Shown here in pieces: positions 10,947 through 22,500 of a stretch of 64,000 nt of DNA. Numbering within the stretch: position 1 is the stretch's first letter; each line of letters begins with the position of its first letter. A program made the position numbers and the translations under genes. Origin of the DNA: Zoroaster sp. YZ-2022 (Eukaryota; Echinodermata; Asteroidea; Forcipulatida; Zoroasteridae); the NCBI GenBank assembly GCA_029582265.1, contig CM055820.1:17380485-17444484 (forward strand), in the 5' to 3' direction. The notes beneath the pieces are model-generated. The model saw nothing but the letters and a program-made list of their open reading frames with translations, did not search any database and was not told where the DNA came from.

Positions 10947-11217
10947 TATAACCCTCCTACTATAGCTGCACTTTAGTGGCAAGTAGCTATAGAGGTCAAA
11001 ACCAGTCAACTGCCTGTTTTGACTGTCATTTTGACCACCCTGAACAATACAAGACATTGTTTTTACCAGTCAAAAACGGTTGACTCATTTTGACCTGTAA
11101 ATGTACTTACTACACGTAAGGTTTGACAGTGTTCGACTTTTAAGTGCACTAGATATACCTTGGCAAGTATATCAACATTTTGACTGATTTTGACCCTTGT
11201 AGTAGTAGAAGGATTAA
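10947..11217. mobile_element. TTAA-type MITE, group T2, copy a
   Basis: Ends CCCTCCTACT and AGTAGTAGAAGG with TTAA at 11214. The left target is eroded to TTATAA. The interior is rich in GTCAAAA/TTTTGAC. It is an inverted copy of 34426-34732 and lies just upstream of the ZNF292-like start exon. Confidence 0.7.
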
Positions 11218-12084
11218 ATACATATAATAACGTTCCAAACAGGTGCACACATTCCGAGTCTCAAAAAAGAGGAGGGAGAAGCCGGGGTGAATGGACAAAA
11301 AGGAGGACACCACTGGAAAAAACTAAGGCTGTGCCAGGTATCCGGGGTACCTGGATACCTAACCGAGGCGAAACCGTCTTTACCCGGTTCCATTTTTTGG
11401 TTTAAAATTCCGACTGAACAAAACTTGGATAAAGGCTTTAGAAGTAACATTTGCGGACAGCCTTTCACAGACTTGCCGGCTTTTGTTTGACGTATCTAGT
11501 TTTGACTGCCTTTGTGCCAATATCACAAGTTGATATTTATGCCGACACTTTTCGCAGTTACTGGATCGGTGCGAGAGTGTATGTGTGTGGGGAATGGGAA
11601 TGCTACAAGTCGATTTTAATATAGAGGCAGGAAATTAAGTCCATTTATTGTGACACTAATAAAACACGAGAAACGTGTTCATATTGGTTATTTTATACAT
11701 TCGGGAGTACTGACATGTTTTTACAAAATTGTTTACGGGTACCCAGGAATCCAAAGATTTCCAATTTTGGGAATCCGGTTCCCAAAATAAATTTGATAAA
11801 TTTACATGCATGTGATACACAAAAAGGAGTGGGGGCACATTCCTCCTCCCCCCCCCCCCCCGATCTTCCATATGTGTTTAAAAGTTATAGATTCAAATTT
11901 CATGCTGCAATTTTTGGATTTAAATCTGCAAACTGCTCATTCTCTCATTGAAAGAAATAACACAAACTTCAAATAAGGGTTTTCAAAATGGCAAATAATT
12001 TCACTGAAACCTGGGTAATTACAAAAATAAATTTATTGTTGACAAACAAAGCATGACAACTTCATTCCTGAATCTTGTCAAATA

Positions 12085-12240
12085 TTAAAGCTGACCGTGC
12101 TCGATGCAACAAAAGTAAAAATTTGTTGCATCTTGTTGCCTTCAGCAGAGAACAAAAGAACCATTGTTCTAGCTGGTGGATCTTGGTGTCTTGTTGCATT
12201 GCCATTTTGAGCAACCTGCGCACGTTACTGGATGACTGGG
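12085..12240. mobile_element. Degenerate TTAA-type MITE, group T3, copy b
   Basis: Contains GTTGCATCTTGTTGCC and AACAAAAGAACCATTGTTC as in 4306-4486 and 17450-17655, but the ends are worn and only a left TTAA is visible. Confidence 0.55.
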
Positions 12241-12882
12241 GCCCCTATAACAGTTATGAGTTACACAAAAAATATTGTAAATTTTAAAACAATAACATGC
12301 AATCTCATGGCGATAAGAAAGGGGAAAGCAAGTACCCACATTCCGATTAACCCCCCACTCTCATTTGTCAATGATGGCGGCTGCATACTGCATTAATTGT
12401 CGACTCAATGGCAACTCTCCCCTTTTGTAACTGTTAAGCCCCGCCCCAATCTGAGATAAACAAAACGTCAACACTGAACGCAAACTACCATCATGACCAT
12501 GCAAAAAGACTTCCATTTTTCATGCATTGCGAAGTACACTGTGCATATAGCGATTATATGAATAATCAAGTAAGGATTTCAAATATATATGTACCTTGCT
12601 TTTGCATAAAATATCTGGAACTAGGAAGCTTTTCCACCGGCGCATCCACGTGAATTTTGACAGCATTAACACTGCACCAACACCGCGATGATTTACGTTT
12701 CTGGTAAATTTTAGGTCTGGTAATCATATGCACTTAGAACAATTTGTTCAAGAATGGTGACAAGGCACCATACTTTTTTTCTCCAACGACAAGCACTAAG
12801 CGTGCGTGCACGTCCGTACAACTAGCGCGCCGCAGGGCCGCCGGGAAGCATTCCTAAAAGTACGGTGTCCCCTACATGATAA

Positions 12883-13232
12883 TAATAATAATAATAATGT
12901 GTGGACTTATATAGCGCACGTATCCACCAACTGAGTGGTGCTCAAGGCGCATTATATTATTACCCCTGCTCATAAGGCTCATAAATCATTCCTGAAACCA
13001 TCTCAGCTCCCTGGGGAGTATACAGCTCAATTGCTGCCATTACAGCGCATATAGGGCTAATCAACCAACGCTGCCCTCACAGGTACCCATTTAACCCCTG
13101 GGTGGAGAGAAGCAATTATGGTTAAGTGTCTTGCTCAAGGACACAAGTGTCACGGCCGGGTTTCGAACCCACATTCTGCTGCTAACACCAGAACTTGAGT
13201 CCGATAAGCTAGACCGCTTGGCCACGACACTC
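12883..13232 (-). mobile_element. tRNA-Leu-derived SINE, family 1, full copy
   Basis: On the minus strand it starts GTGTCGTGGCCAAGCGGTC (A box), has GACTCAAGTTCTGGTG around a CAA anticodon position, then GTGGGTTCGAA (B box). It ends in a (TTA)n tail at 12883-12898. This order matches tRNA-Leu(CAA). The body contains GCGCTATATAAGTCCACAC at the 3' end. Confidence 0.8.
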
Positions 13233-13288
13233 CGACAACAAAATACAACAAAATAGCCAATCAAAATTTAAATGGTTCCTTCGATCCT

Positions 13289-13532
<244 letters not shown>

Positions 13533-13812
13533 TATTCGGCCTTATATCAAAGTACAAACAACATAATTACAAACACTTGCCATGAATAAAAATGAAACAC
13601 AATGTAACACATTAATACGTACAAGTACATGAATGTAATGGAAACAAGTTGGAATGACTATGATGCAGGGGGATGGGGTGGATTGGATAGGGATGGAAGA
13701 GGGGGAATGTGGATAGGGTAGGGATTGGGTATGGATGGTGAAAGGGGAGAGAGGAATGGGGGATAGGGTAGGGATTGGGTATGGATGGATGAAAGGGGAG
13801 AGAGGAATGGGG

Positions 13813-14365
13813 CAGTGGCGTAGCTGGCGATGTTCGCCAGGGGGGGGGGGGGGCGAATCGGATCCCAGGGGGCCCATCAATCAGATTTTACAGATTTTTA
13901 GGGCCCCCCTCTTTACCTGGGGCCGTGGGCAACTACCCTTTTGCCCTTATGTAAAAGCGGCCCTGTATACAGGGCCGGATTTATAAGGGGGAAAAGGGGG
14001 CATTGCCCCGGGCCCCCCTGCCAGAGGGTCCCCAGACTAAGGACTTCCTTTATAAAAAAAATGTAATAATTATAAAATTAGTTTTATATTTTTTTCGAAG
14101 AAATGCGGTTTATCATTCATTTTAGTTCATTTTTTATTTGTCATGTAATTTAATTTCTATGTCGAGGGGCCCCCGAACCTGAAGTGCCTCGGTCCCCTCA
14201 AGGTCTAAATCCGGCCCTGCCTGTATAGTCCTGCCTGCTGGTGGGCCCGTCAGTCAGTCCCATAAGCATGTGAAAAAAATTCGCATGTGTTAGGGGGGGC
14301 CCACTTATTCTGGAACTGGAGCCAGGGGGGTTGCCCTGCCCTCCCTCCCGCTAGCTACGCCACTG
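13813..14365. mobile_element. Outer hAT-like non-autonomous element
   Basis: Terminal inverted repeats CAGTGGCGTAGCTGGCG and CGCTAGCTACGCCACTG. The minisatellite word GAATGGGG occurs on both sides as an 8-bp target duplication (sharing one G with the right end). It carries the inner element 13970-14219 and no coding frame. Confidence 0.8.
13970..14219. mobile_element. Inner hAT-like non-autonomous element
   Basis: Inverted ends CAGGGCCGGATTTA and TAAATCCGGCCCTG. Perfect 8-bp target duplication CCTGTATA at 13962-13969 and 14220-14227. It is nested inside the outer element. Confidence 0.9.
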
Positions 14366-16223
14366 AATGGGGGATAGGGTAGGGATTGGGTATGGATGGA
14401 TGAAAGGGGAGAGAGGAATGGGGGATAGGGTAGGGATTGGGTATGGATGGATGAGAGGGGAGAGAGGAATGGGGGATAGGGTAGGGATTGTGGATGGATG
14501 AGAGGGGAGAGAGGAATGGGGGATAGGGTAGGGATTGGGTAGGGATGGATGGAAGGGGAGAAAGGAATGGGGGACAAGGAGTCAAGGACAAACAAAGGCA
14601 ACCCATTCTAAGCCAGCCAGGATAGACAAACGTGTACTCAAACACTGTGGGTCGAAAGCCTGTCAATCATCCATGTATCAGCCATTATATATTATACTGA
14701 GATCAGTGGTATCAGCTTGATCATGGAATATATTTATTTTTGATCTACAGATCTAGATTTTTATACTTTCTTAGTCATGATGGCGGAGGAAGGAATACAA
14801 AACAGATATTATTATAGTTCTTTTATTCTGATAATTATTTCTTATCTATTTTTCTATTTTATCTATTTATTGTATATGACTGCAGGTTTAAACAAAAAAT
14901 ATTATTTTAACAACACATATAGATCGAGAAAGCTCCTTTAAAACTGTAGTCACTCGAGGTTGACATCATGAAGCCATTCCGATGACGTCACAGATTGATG
15001 CTATGCGCGCGCAGTGAGTGTGTGTGGTGTGGGTATGGGGCCAGTGATACGATGAAACAGGAAGGAAGCTCAAAGAGGGATCTTCCCTATATATATAACG
15101 CAACCATGACTAAATTAACTGGACGGACGTGGTCCTCAACAGTCAGACATTGTGTATTTTGCAACCTTTGATGCAACTGGCAGTACCACTGGAATAATAG
15201 TTACGTCATTTTCTTTCAATCCACGAAAACGTAGTTTGTTAAAATTTTTCAGATCATCAAAAGGATAACATGATGGACACAATAGGTAAAAACTAAAATT
15301 ACTTGTTATAATAAAATGTTAAAATGGTTGTTATTAATATTATTGGTCACGGAAACGGTCGCGATTGGTTATAAATACCTAACACAGTGTTAATTATTAA
15401 TTGAAGTTTTGAACACACTTTTACTTAGTTTTACAAAAAATAAATATTTTAATATTTAATTTAACGTTATACTAGCTATTATAAAGTATTAACGTTAGCT
15501 TACTTGGTGCATGAAGGAAGTAAATAGTAAGAGGCCCTTAGGGAAAGAATGTAGCATACAACCATAATTTCTATCCAATTTATAAAAAAAATCGTTAAAG
15601 ATGAGGACACACTGAAGGAGGGGAAAGTGTACCGTTACTTAGTCAAGTGAGGATTGGGTACACAGCTTTTTAGCAATGATGTATGCACATCCAGTGACAC
15701 GTTGGCCATTTTTTCAGTCGTCTGCTGAATACACATCCTTAAAAAAATGTGCACAAGTGGCGGTTGGCTTCGAAGTGGTAATTGACTCAGTGCTGGCCCA
15801 GTTACTGACACAGTTTCATACGGCCCGGTGCTGGTTGCCTGTACTGGTACCCGGGCCTGCTGTAACTTGCACATCGGTGTGTAACAGGGCCAATGTGAGG
15901 TTGCCTGTATACAGGCCCACTACCATACGTTTGTTACTGGCCCAAAATTTTTATAATTGGCCCGGCACTGGCCCAATGCCCTTGTTGCACGTTGGTCAGA
16001 GGCACGTGTTCCCCTGGTTCCCCCCTTCCCTAAGAAAAACATAAGGGCCTGTAATAAAAATATAGTATAATACCTCCTGAAAATCCTGGTTCTTGCCTCT
16101 CAAAACATTTCACAATTAGTCCGGCACTGGCCCGGCACTGGCCCAATTACTGGCCCAATACCACTGAACCAACCCCAGCTATGCAACTGCTCAAAAACTA
16201 CTTTTAATTTTCTTTCTCTGCAG

Positions 16224-16339
16224 ATTTCTAGTCTCCGAATAAAGTCAACACGAGTCCATATCGAGTCAACACAAGTCCATAAGAAGTCGACCTTGGCCTA
16301 CTCACGTGAGGGTCAGGGCTCTCCATCTAACCATCGACC
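16224..16339 (+). other. IRAK4: Probable IRAK4 5' UTR part of first coding exon
   Basis: A good acceptor (TTTCTTTCTCTGCAG) ends at 16223, so transcription probably starts upstream and a 5' UTR intron is removed here. There is no transcript evidence. Confidence 0.45.
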
Positions 16340-16524
16340 ATGCAACGCCGTGCTCCAGTCCGCGGTACAACTCTACTGAGGAGTCTACCATACACGTATA
16401 TGAGCCAATTAGTGCCTCTTCTAGACCCGCAAAGTCCCACATTTCTGGATTGGAGAGGCTTAGCGAGTAGGATTCCACGCAGCTCCCAAGATGATCGGCC
16501 GAGATATGGAACATTGGACATAAC
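16340..16524 (+). CDS. IRAK4: IRAK4 exon 1: first half of death domain
   Basis: 61 codons plus two bases, from ATG to a donor AAC|GTAAAA (phase 2). LLRSLPYTYMSQLVPLLDPQ and DWRGLASRI match helices of the IRAK4 death domain (human: IRKLSDFIDPQ, WKKLAVAI). The start gives an N-terminus close in length to human IRAK4. Confidence 0.9.
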
Positions 16525-19500
16525 GTAAAATTTCAATTTTTCATAACAATTTCCAGCAGTTTTGTTTTTCAAGCCCGGACAGATTTGTCTATGAATTTAT
16601 TTTTACAACCAGAATACACTATTGGTAATAATAATAATAATAATAAAAGACATTTATATGGCGCTTTATGTAAAAACCTCAAAGCGCCTCACAATAAGAA
16701 CTATAAAACCAAGGCATTATAATAACACTTAATAGGCAATTAACAGGACTTAAAATTAATAATAAATATTAAATATTGAGAAATAAAAAAAATATATAAG
16801 AGTTACTTAAAGGTAAATGTGCCACAAAAACGAAACAAATATGAAACGATTGAAACAGACGCAGCTAAAAGAACGTTATAAACAGAAGAAACGGTTTTAA
16901 GAACGCGATGTAAAAAATACCTTAAAAATAGGCTATAACAGTAGCACAAATACTGTATGTAGCACAAAGCCATGCGTTATATACATTACATGGGTAGCTA
17001 GCCACATGCAGGTGCAATATGGTGCATAGTTGATGTGTGGAGCGAGCCAGGCACAAATGGAAGGCTATGCCATAAGTTCACCTGTTTTTTAGAAGAGAAT
17101 TAATTCACCCACACAGTTTATCTCCCAAACATTTATCGTGACTGTAGTAAAACGAGATGAAACCAAGTGTTTTGATCATCACTTATTTTTTTGTCCTGAA
17201 AATATTTGGGTTAATCTCACTCAGGAAGGAGGAGGGCCAAAGTCATGGTACAGCCAAGCCTTTGAGAAGCCCGGCCAGGCCCAGGCTACCTGGCCCTCCT
17301 AATTGTCTTTTGATGAGTCCTACATGTATGCAGTACCCGGTAATCTACATAACCTGGGCTCATTATAATGGCTGCAGTTGTGCACAAAAGACAGCTGAGG
17401 AGACGGTCAACTCTGCATTAACAATAACAGCTATTTGAGATACTATTCATTAATCCTAATCCCCTTCAGGCATTTCACATGCACTCTGCAGAATGCAATA
17501 AAATGCAACAACAGAAACGTGTGCAGGCTGCACAATGCAACAAGATCCAGCTAGAACAATGGTTTCTTTTGTTCTCTGCAGAGGGCAACAAGATGCAACA
17601 ACCTTTTTACAATTTGTTGCATCTTGTTGCATTGAGCATGGGTTAGGGTTAGTATAAGGGTCTTTTGTGCTCAGCTAGGCCTGGGCTTCTCAAAGTCTTG
17701 GCTGTACCATGACTTTGGCCCTCCTCCCTTATTTCCTTTCAGAATGGTCCAACTTGGAAGAGATTTGTATCAGTCACTGTTTATTTGCTTTGATTGCTTA
17801 CAGGAATTTTGAATTAGAGTACAGACGACCGGGGGGTAGCCCCACAATGTCTCTGATCAGTGACTGGGGAACGGTCAATTCCACGGTTCAAGATCTAGTC
17901 GGCTGTCTCGTTGACATGGGTCATTATGCTGCCGCTGAGGTCCTCTTGCCTGGTAAATACATCTGTCTGTTCTTCGTCTGTCTCCAGGTCCTCCATCTAA
18001 AAAAAAAATACCCGAAAGTTGGTACCCCACGGCCACACAAACTAGATAGTCAGCAAATGGCAAAATGTGTATAAACGTTTCATCAAAAAGCATCAACAAA
18101 CTTCCCGCAATGATTGTTTAACCAATGCGGAAAATGAACAAGTCGAGAACAACAAACTGTGCGGCTATTAATTCTTCCCAAATTGTTGGTAGCATGTTTT
18201 AAATATTGGTTTCGGTTAGCTGGTTAGCAAATTTAGAAACAGTTGGTGCAGTTTTGGTCGGTTAACCGGTTAGCCATCACAGAACTAGTTGGTCACCAGT
18301 TGATCATAAATGTTTTATGTGTTCCCAAATTCTTTGGCAGTGTACCCTGGTACAAGGAAGGTACAACATTGATAATATTGGCCAAAACTGCTTCTATGAG
18401 TACCTTACTTTCTTTGAATCAAGATATATATTGAAGGGAAGGCACACCATTGGTAATGTTGGCAAAACTGCTTCTATGAGTACCTTACTTTCTTTGAATC
18501 AAGATATATATTGAAGGGAAGGCACACCATTGGTAATGTTGGCCAAAACTGCTTCTATGAGTATGCTTACTTTCTTTGAATCAAGATATACATTAAAGGG
18601 AAGGTACACCATTGATAATGTTGGCCAAAACTGCTTCAATAAGTATGCTTACTTTCTTTGAATCAAGATATACATTAAAGGGGCATTATCGTCATGATCA
18701 GACTTTCGACAGGGCATGGAATCGATGTCCTAGTTTAAGATGAACACTGACTGAAAATTACTCGCTCATTTATGCAGCAGCAACGGTAATATGACCTTAT
18801 CATGTGGGGTGTTATGGTAGTCACTGAGTTAAATCTAAAACTAGCATTCAGATTCCATGCCCTGTTGATCGTGACGATACTGCCCCTTTGAAGAACCAGC
18901 CTGTGAAGGTTTCAGCCCATTACATTGTGTTGCTCGCAAGATATTGTATTCGGATTGGTCAATAGAGGGCAGCATTTTGTTTTTATTGAACATCAACAGG
19001 TGTTACAACAGATCCTAATCTGAATGGTGCAAACCGAGTGTCACCGAGACATGCTTATAGCAGCCTGTCAGATGGGACTAACGTCTTTGCCTTGCATAAT
19101 CCCCACAGCGAGGGAAGGGAGGAAAACTTAGATTCCATTCACAAAGACAAGAGTAAAGCCCAGCAGGAGTTTAGGGCCGAGATGGGCCCGACCGGCCACA
19201 GAGAGGTGTCATCATCGACGGACAGGTATTTTAGTTAATAATAATACTGGAGTCTTATATAGTGCGAAATCTATCATGATGTGGTACATTATCACCCCTG
19301 GTCATTGGGCCAATATCAATACTTTCTCAGCTCCCTGGGGGAGTATACTGCCCTGTGCCGCGGTATTCAGCGCTGCAGTGGTTTTAACCAAACACAACAT
19401 CCATCTCTCAGCCCCACAGGTACCCGTTTGTACTCCTGGGTGGAGATAAGCAAGTACGGTTCAAGTGTCTTGCTCAAGGTCACAGGTAACCATGGTCGCG

Positions 19501-22500
19501 GGCAGGATTGGAAGCCACATTCCGACGACTCGGCCATCAGAACATCAATCTGATGCGCTAGTCCCCCTGGCAGTGGCACTCCATTTTCGTTTTTGTTGTT
19601 GTCATTCCACGTACAAAAAAATACTGTTAAAGCGGCTTTAACACAAATTCGAAGCCCATTGTCATGTCAGAAGTTTAGATTTGTACAGTTGATTTGCAGA
19701 AGTTGAACACATTTCAACTTGCATGAAACATTTGTCAAAATGTACTTCACCTTCAAACAAAATATGAACTGGGCTTTTATAGCAATGTACACTGTACATT
19801 ATCATTATTCATTGGGCCAGTTTAAGCCAGTTTACACGATTAAAAAGCAAAGCCCGTGACCAACAGTTACAATTGTCATGGAAATGCATGAACATATGTG
19901 TAGCAGTCGGGGAAAACCTGTCAGAAGTCGCCACGCACATTTTGTAATTATGGACCGATTTACGTAAAAATTTACCATAAACTCCTTTATGTGAAAAATC
20001 TTAGTTTGAAAGAAATGAAAAACACTTTTACACGATTTTTACTATAATGTCAATTTCACCTCAATTCAAGGGATTTACGTTTACTGCATAGCCAACCTTG
20101 AAGCCTAATTTCTCTGTTTGTGGGTTTTAGAACCGTCTTTGAAAGGTCATAACTTTAGTTGTGGTTTGAATGTTGAACTCATTAAAACTGTTATGAGATC
20201 AGTAAAGGGTGTATTACTTGATTAAATGCTCAACAAGAATTGTAAAAATTTGACCATTATGTTGGGTTTTCCTGGACCGCCACACATATTGGTTAATTTG
20301 TGATTGGCAGACTGGCTCAGTGTAATCGAGACTACAATCTGAAGAAATATCCGCCAAAACGTTGTTCATACTACCTGTACTTATGAATGATTTCTACTGA
20401 TCTTGTAATAAGGCCCAAAAGAAAAAGTCTCTGGTTTCTGGTCTCCATGCACGTCGCCACAGACCCGCGCGTCAAATTTTTTAGTTTTCTTGTAGGGCCA
20501 ATGATTTTCCGTTTCAGAAAAGTGCAAATTCCGTTTTCAAAAATCTTAAATTCCGTTTCAGGCTGAAAAATTCCGTTTCACATTTTTTCAATACATAAAA
20601 GTGCATTTAAACATACACCCTGTATACAGACAGTACATAAAATTGTAAATGTTAAAGGATAATGCATTGTTTAATAATTAACTAGCAAAGGTTCACAGTT
20701 GTTTTATGCTAGAAATGTGTCTTATTGCCAGTTGTTTGCTGTGCTCTTGCGGGAAAAAGACATTAAAGATAAAAGTTTTTCAGTCAGGCATGCAGGAAAG
20801 TATAAAATGATATTCATTGCACTAAACTGACCTCTTTGAGTAAATTATAGTTGTCATAAGTGTGGGATTTTGTGGCAAAACTAAAAAAAAAAATTAAAAT
20901 AAGAGTACTGCAGAGATTGAGATTGACCCATTTATTCTCTTGATATTGTTTTTGTTGTTGATGAGAAGAAAATAATTCTAAGACGATAATGAAATAGTCG
21001 TTCGGCTGATCTATTTACAGACGTAGTATTTAACTTCCTCAGTCATTAATACTGCACCGCCACCGCCACCACACACACATAAAAACATGCAACAACCGTA
21101 TATGCCAGACGTCACACACACATCACGTGATTGTTGTAGCCGAAGCGAAATTTATGTCCGCCATTTTTTTTCACGTTAACTAGTGTCAAAATAGTATAGT
21201 TTACGGTAGGTTTTTGGACATGTATGTATAAGTGAATAAGCACAACATACATTTCACTAGAGCCAAAGTTAGATATATAAAAGAATGGTTGATGATTGAA
21301 CGGAGAAAAATAAACCTGCCGATGTTGCAAAAGACACCTGCGAGAGCGTACCGTAAGTGTGATGATTTTCACCCGTGCGCTGACCGAAAGCTGCGGCATG
21401 CCTACATGTCGGGTCTCCCCCATGTCTGTCACGCTCGCTAACGGTGATTCGTAACATGATTTGTTGCTCTAATCTTGCCAACGCGCATTTGTTATGTGGC
21501 TCATCTGTTGAATCTGGTTGAATTAATCATCAACAATTCGTTTTGGACCAATAAATTGTACAAAATTATGTTGTTTATCAATAAAATTGCAGAAGTTATT
21601 TCCTTCAGTGTCAGATTCAAATCCCGTTTTCCGTTTCGAGGAGCAAATTCTGCGAATTCCGTCCGTTTTCCGCGATCGCGGAAAATCATTGGCCCTATTC
21701 TTGTTTTTTGTTGTTGCTATGAAACGATGTCCGATTGCATCCAAAATTGCTGGATCGATGGGAATTCTGCAGTGCTGTGTTTTAAACAACTTTATTCACA
21801 TATAGGGCCCTAGGGGTATGAACGTTTGCCCGATTTGTGAGCCACCATATTTTGTGTATGGTAAATTTGGTCTGGTTCCAATAACTGTGTATACATGCAT
21901 CACGTATTAAACTGGTTGGTAAAATTTTTTTTCAAAAAAACAAAAAAGCGCGTCACTGCACCGATTTTGAAGCTGACCTATGACCAGAAACTGGACACTT
22001 TTTTTTGCCTAAAATGTATTTTATTTTGGAATAAACCAGGCGTCCGGAAGAAGTGCATTATGGGAGCAGATTGGCCGAGGAAGATGAGGAACCTGTTGTA
22101 TCAGGCTGTTTACCAGAGTTTGAGCCAAATAAAGGTATGTGTGCAATGAGAAACAACTTGAAGAGAATGAATGATTCAGGGAAGACATTTTTAGTTTATA
22201 CCAAAAGCCACTTTACACTGTCTGTAAATAGGTCATTCCACCAGGTTAGGGCAAGCTTTGTGACACGGTGTCCTTGTTACGTAGGTAGATGTATCATTCG
22301 TTATCCTTATTATGAGTGCACATTCTTGGGTCATTCCACCAGGTTGGGGCAAGCTTTGTGACACGGTGTCCTTGTTACGTAGGTAGATGTATCATTCGTT
22401 ATCCTTATTATGAGTGCACATTCTTGGGTCATTCCACCAGGTTGGGGCAAGCTTTGTGACACGGTGTCCCTGTTACGTAGGTAGATGTACCATTCGTTAT

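Larger units (their letters stand above)
13660..14570. repeat. ~58-bp minisatellite split by a hAT-like insertion
   Basis: Units contain GGATAGGGTAGGGATTGGG and GGGGAGAGAGGAATGGGG. Two to three units lie before 13812 and about four after 14366; the element 13813-14365 interrupts one unit. Confidence 0.88.

Noticed and set aside
13150..13232. Possible tRNA-Leu gene on the minus strand
   Set aside because: Continuous with a repeated SINE body and 3' (TTA)n tail; present in several diverged copies.
14950..15110. IRAK4 promoter near a CRE and a TATA-like run
   Set aside because: Suggestive words only; no donor could be linked with confidence to the acceptor at 16223, so no promoter feature is called.
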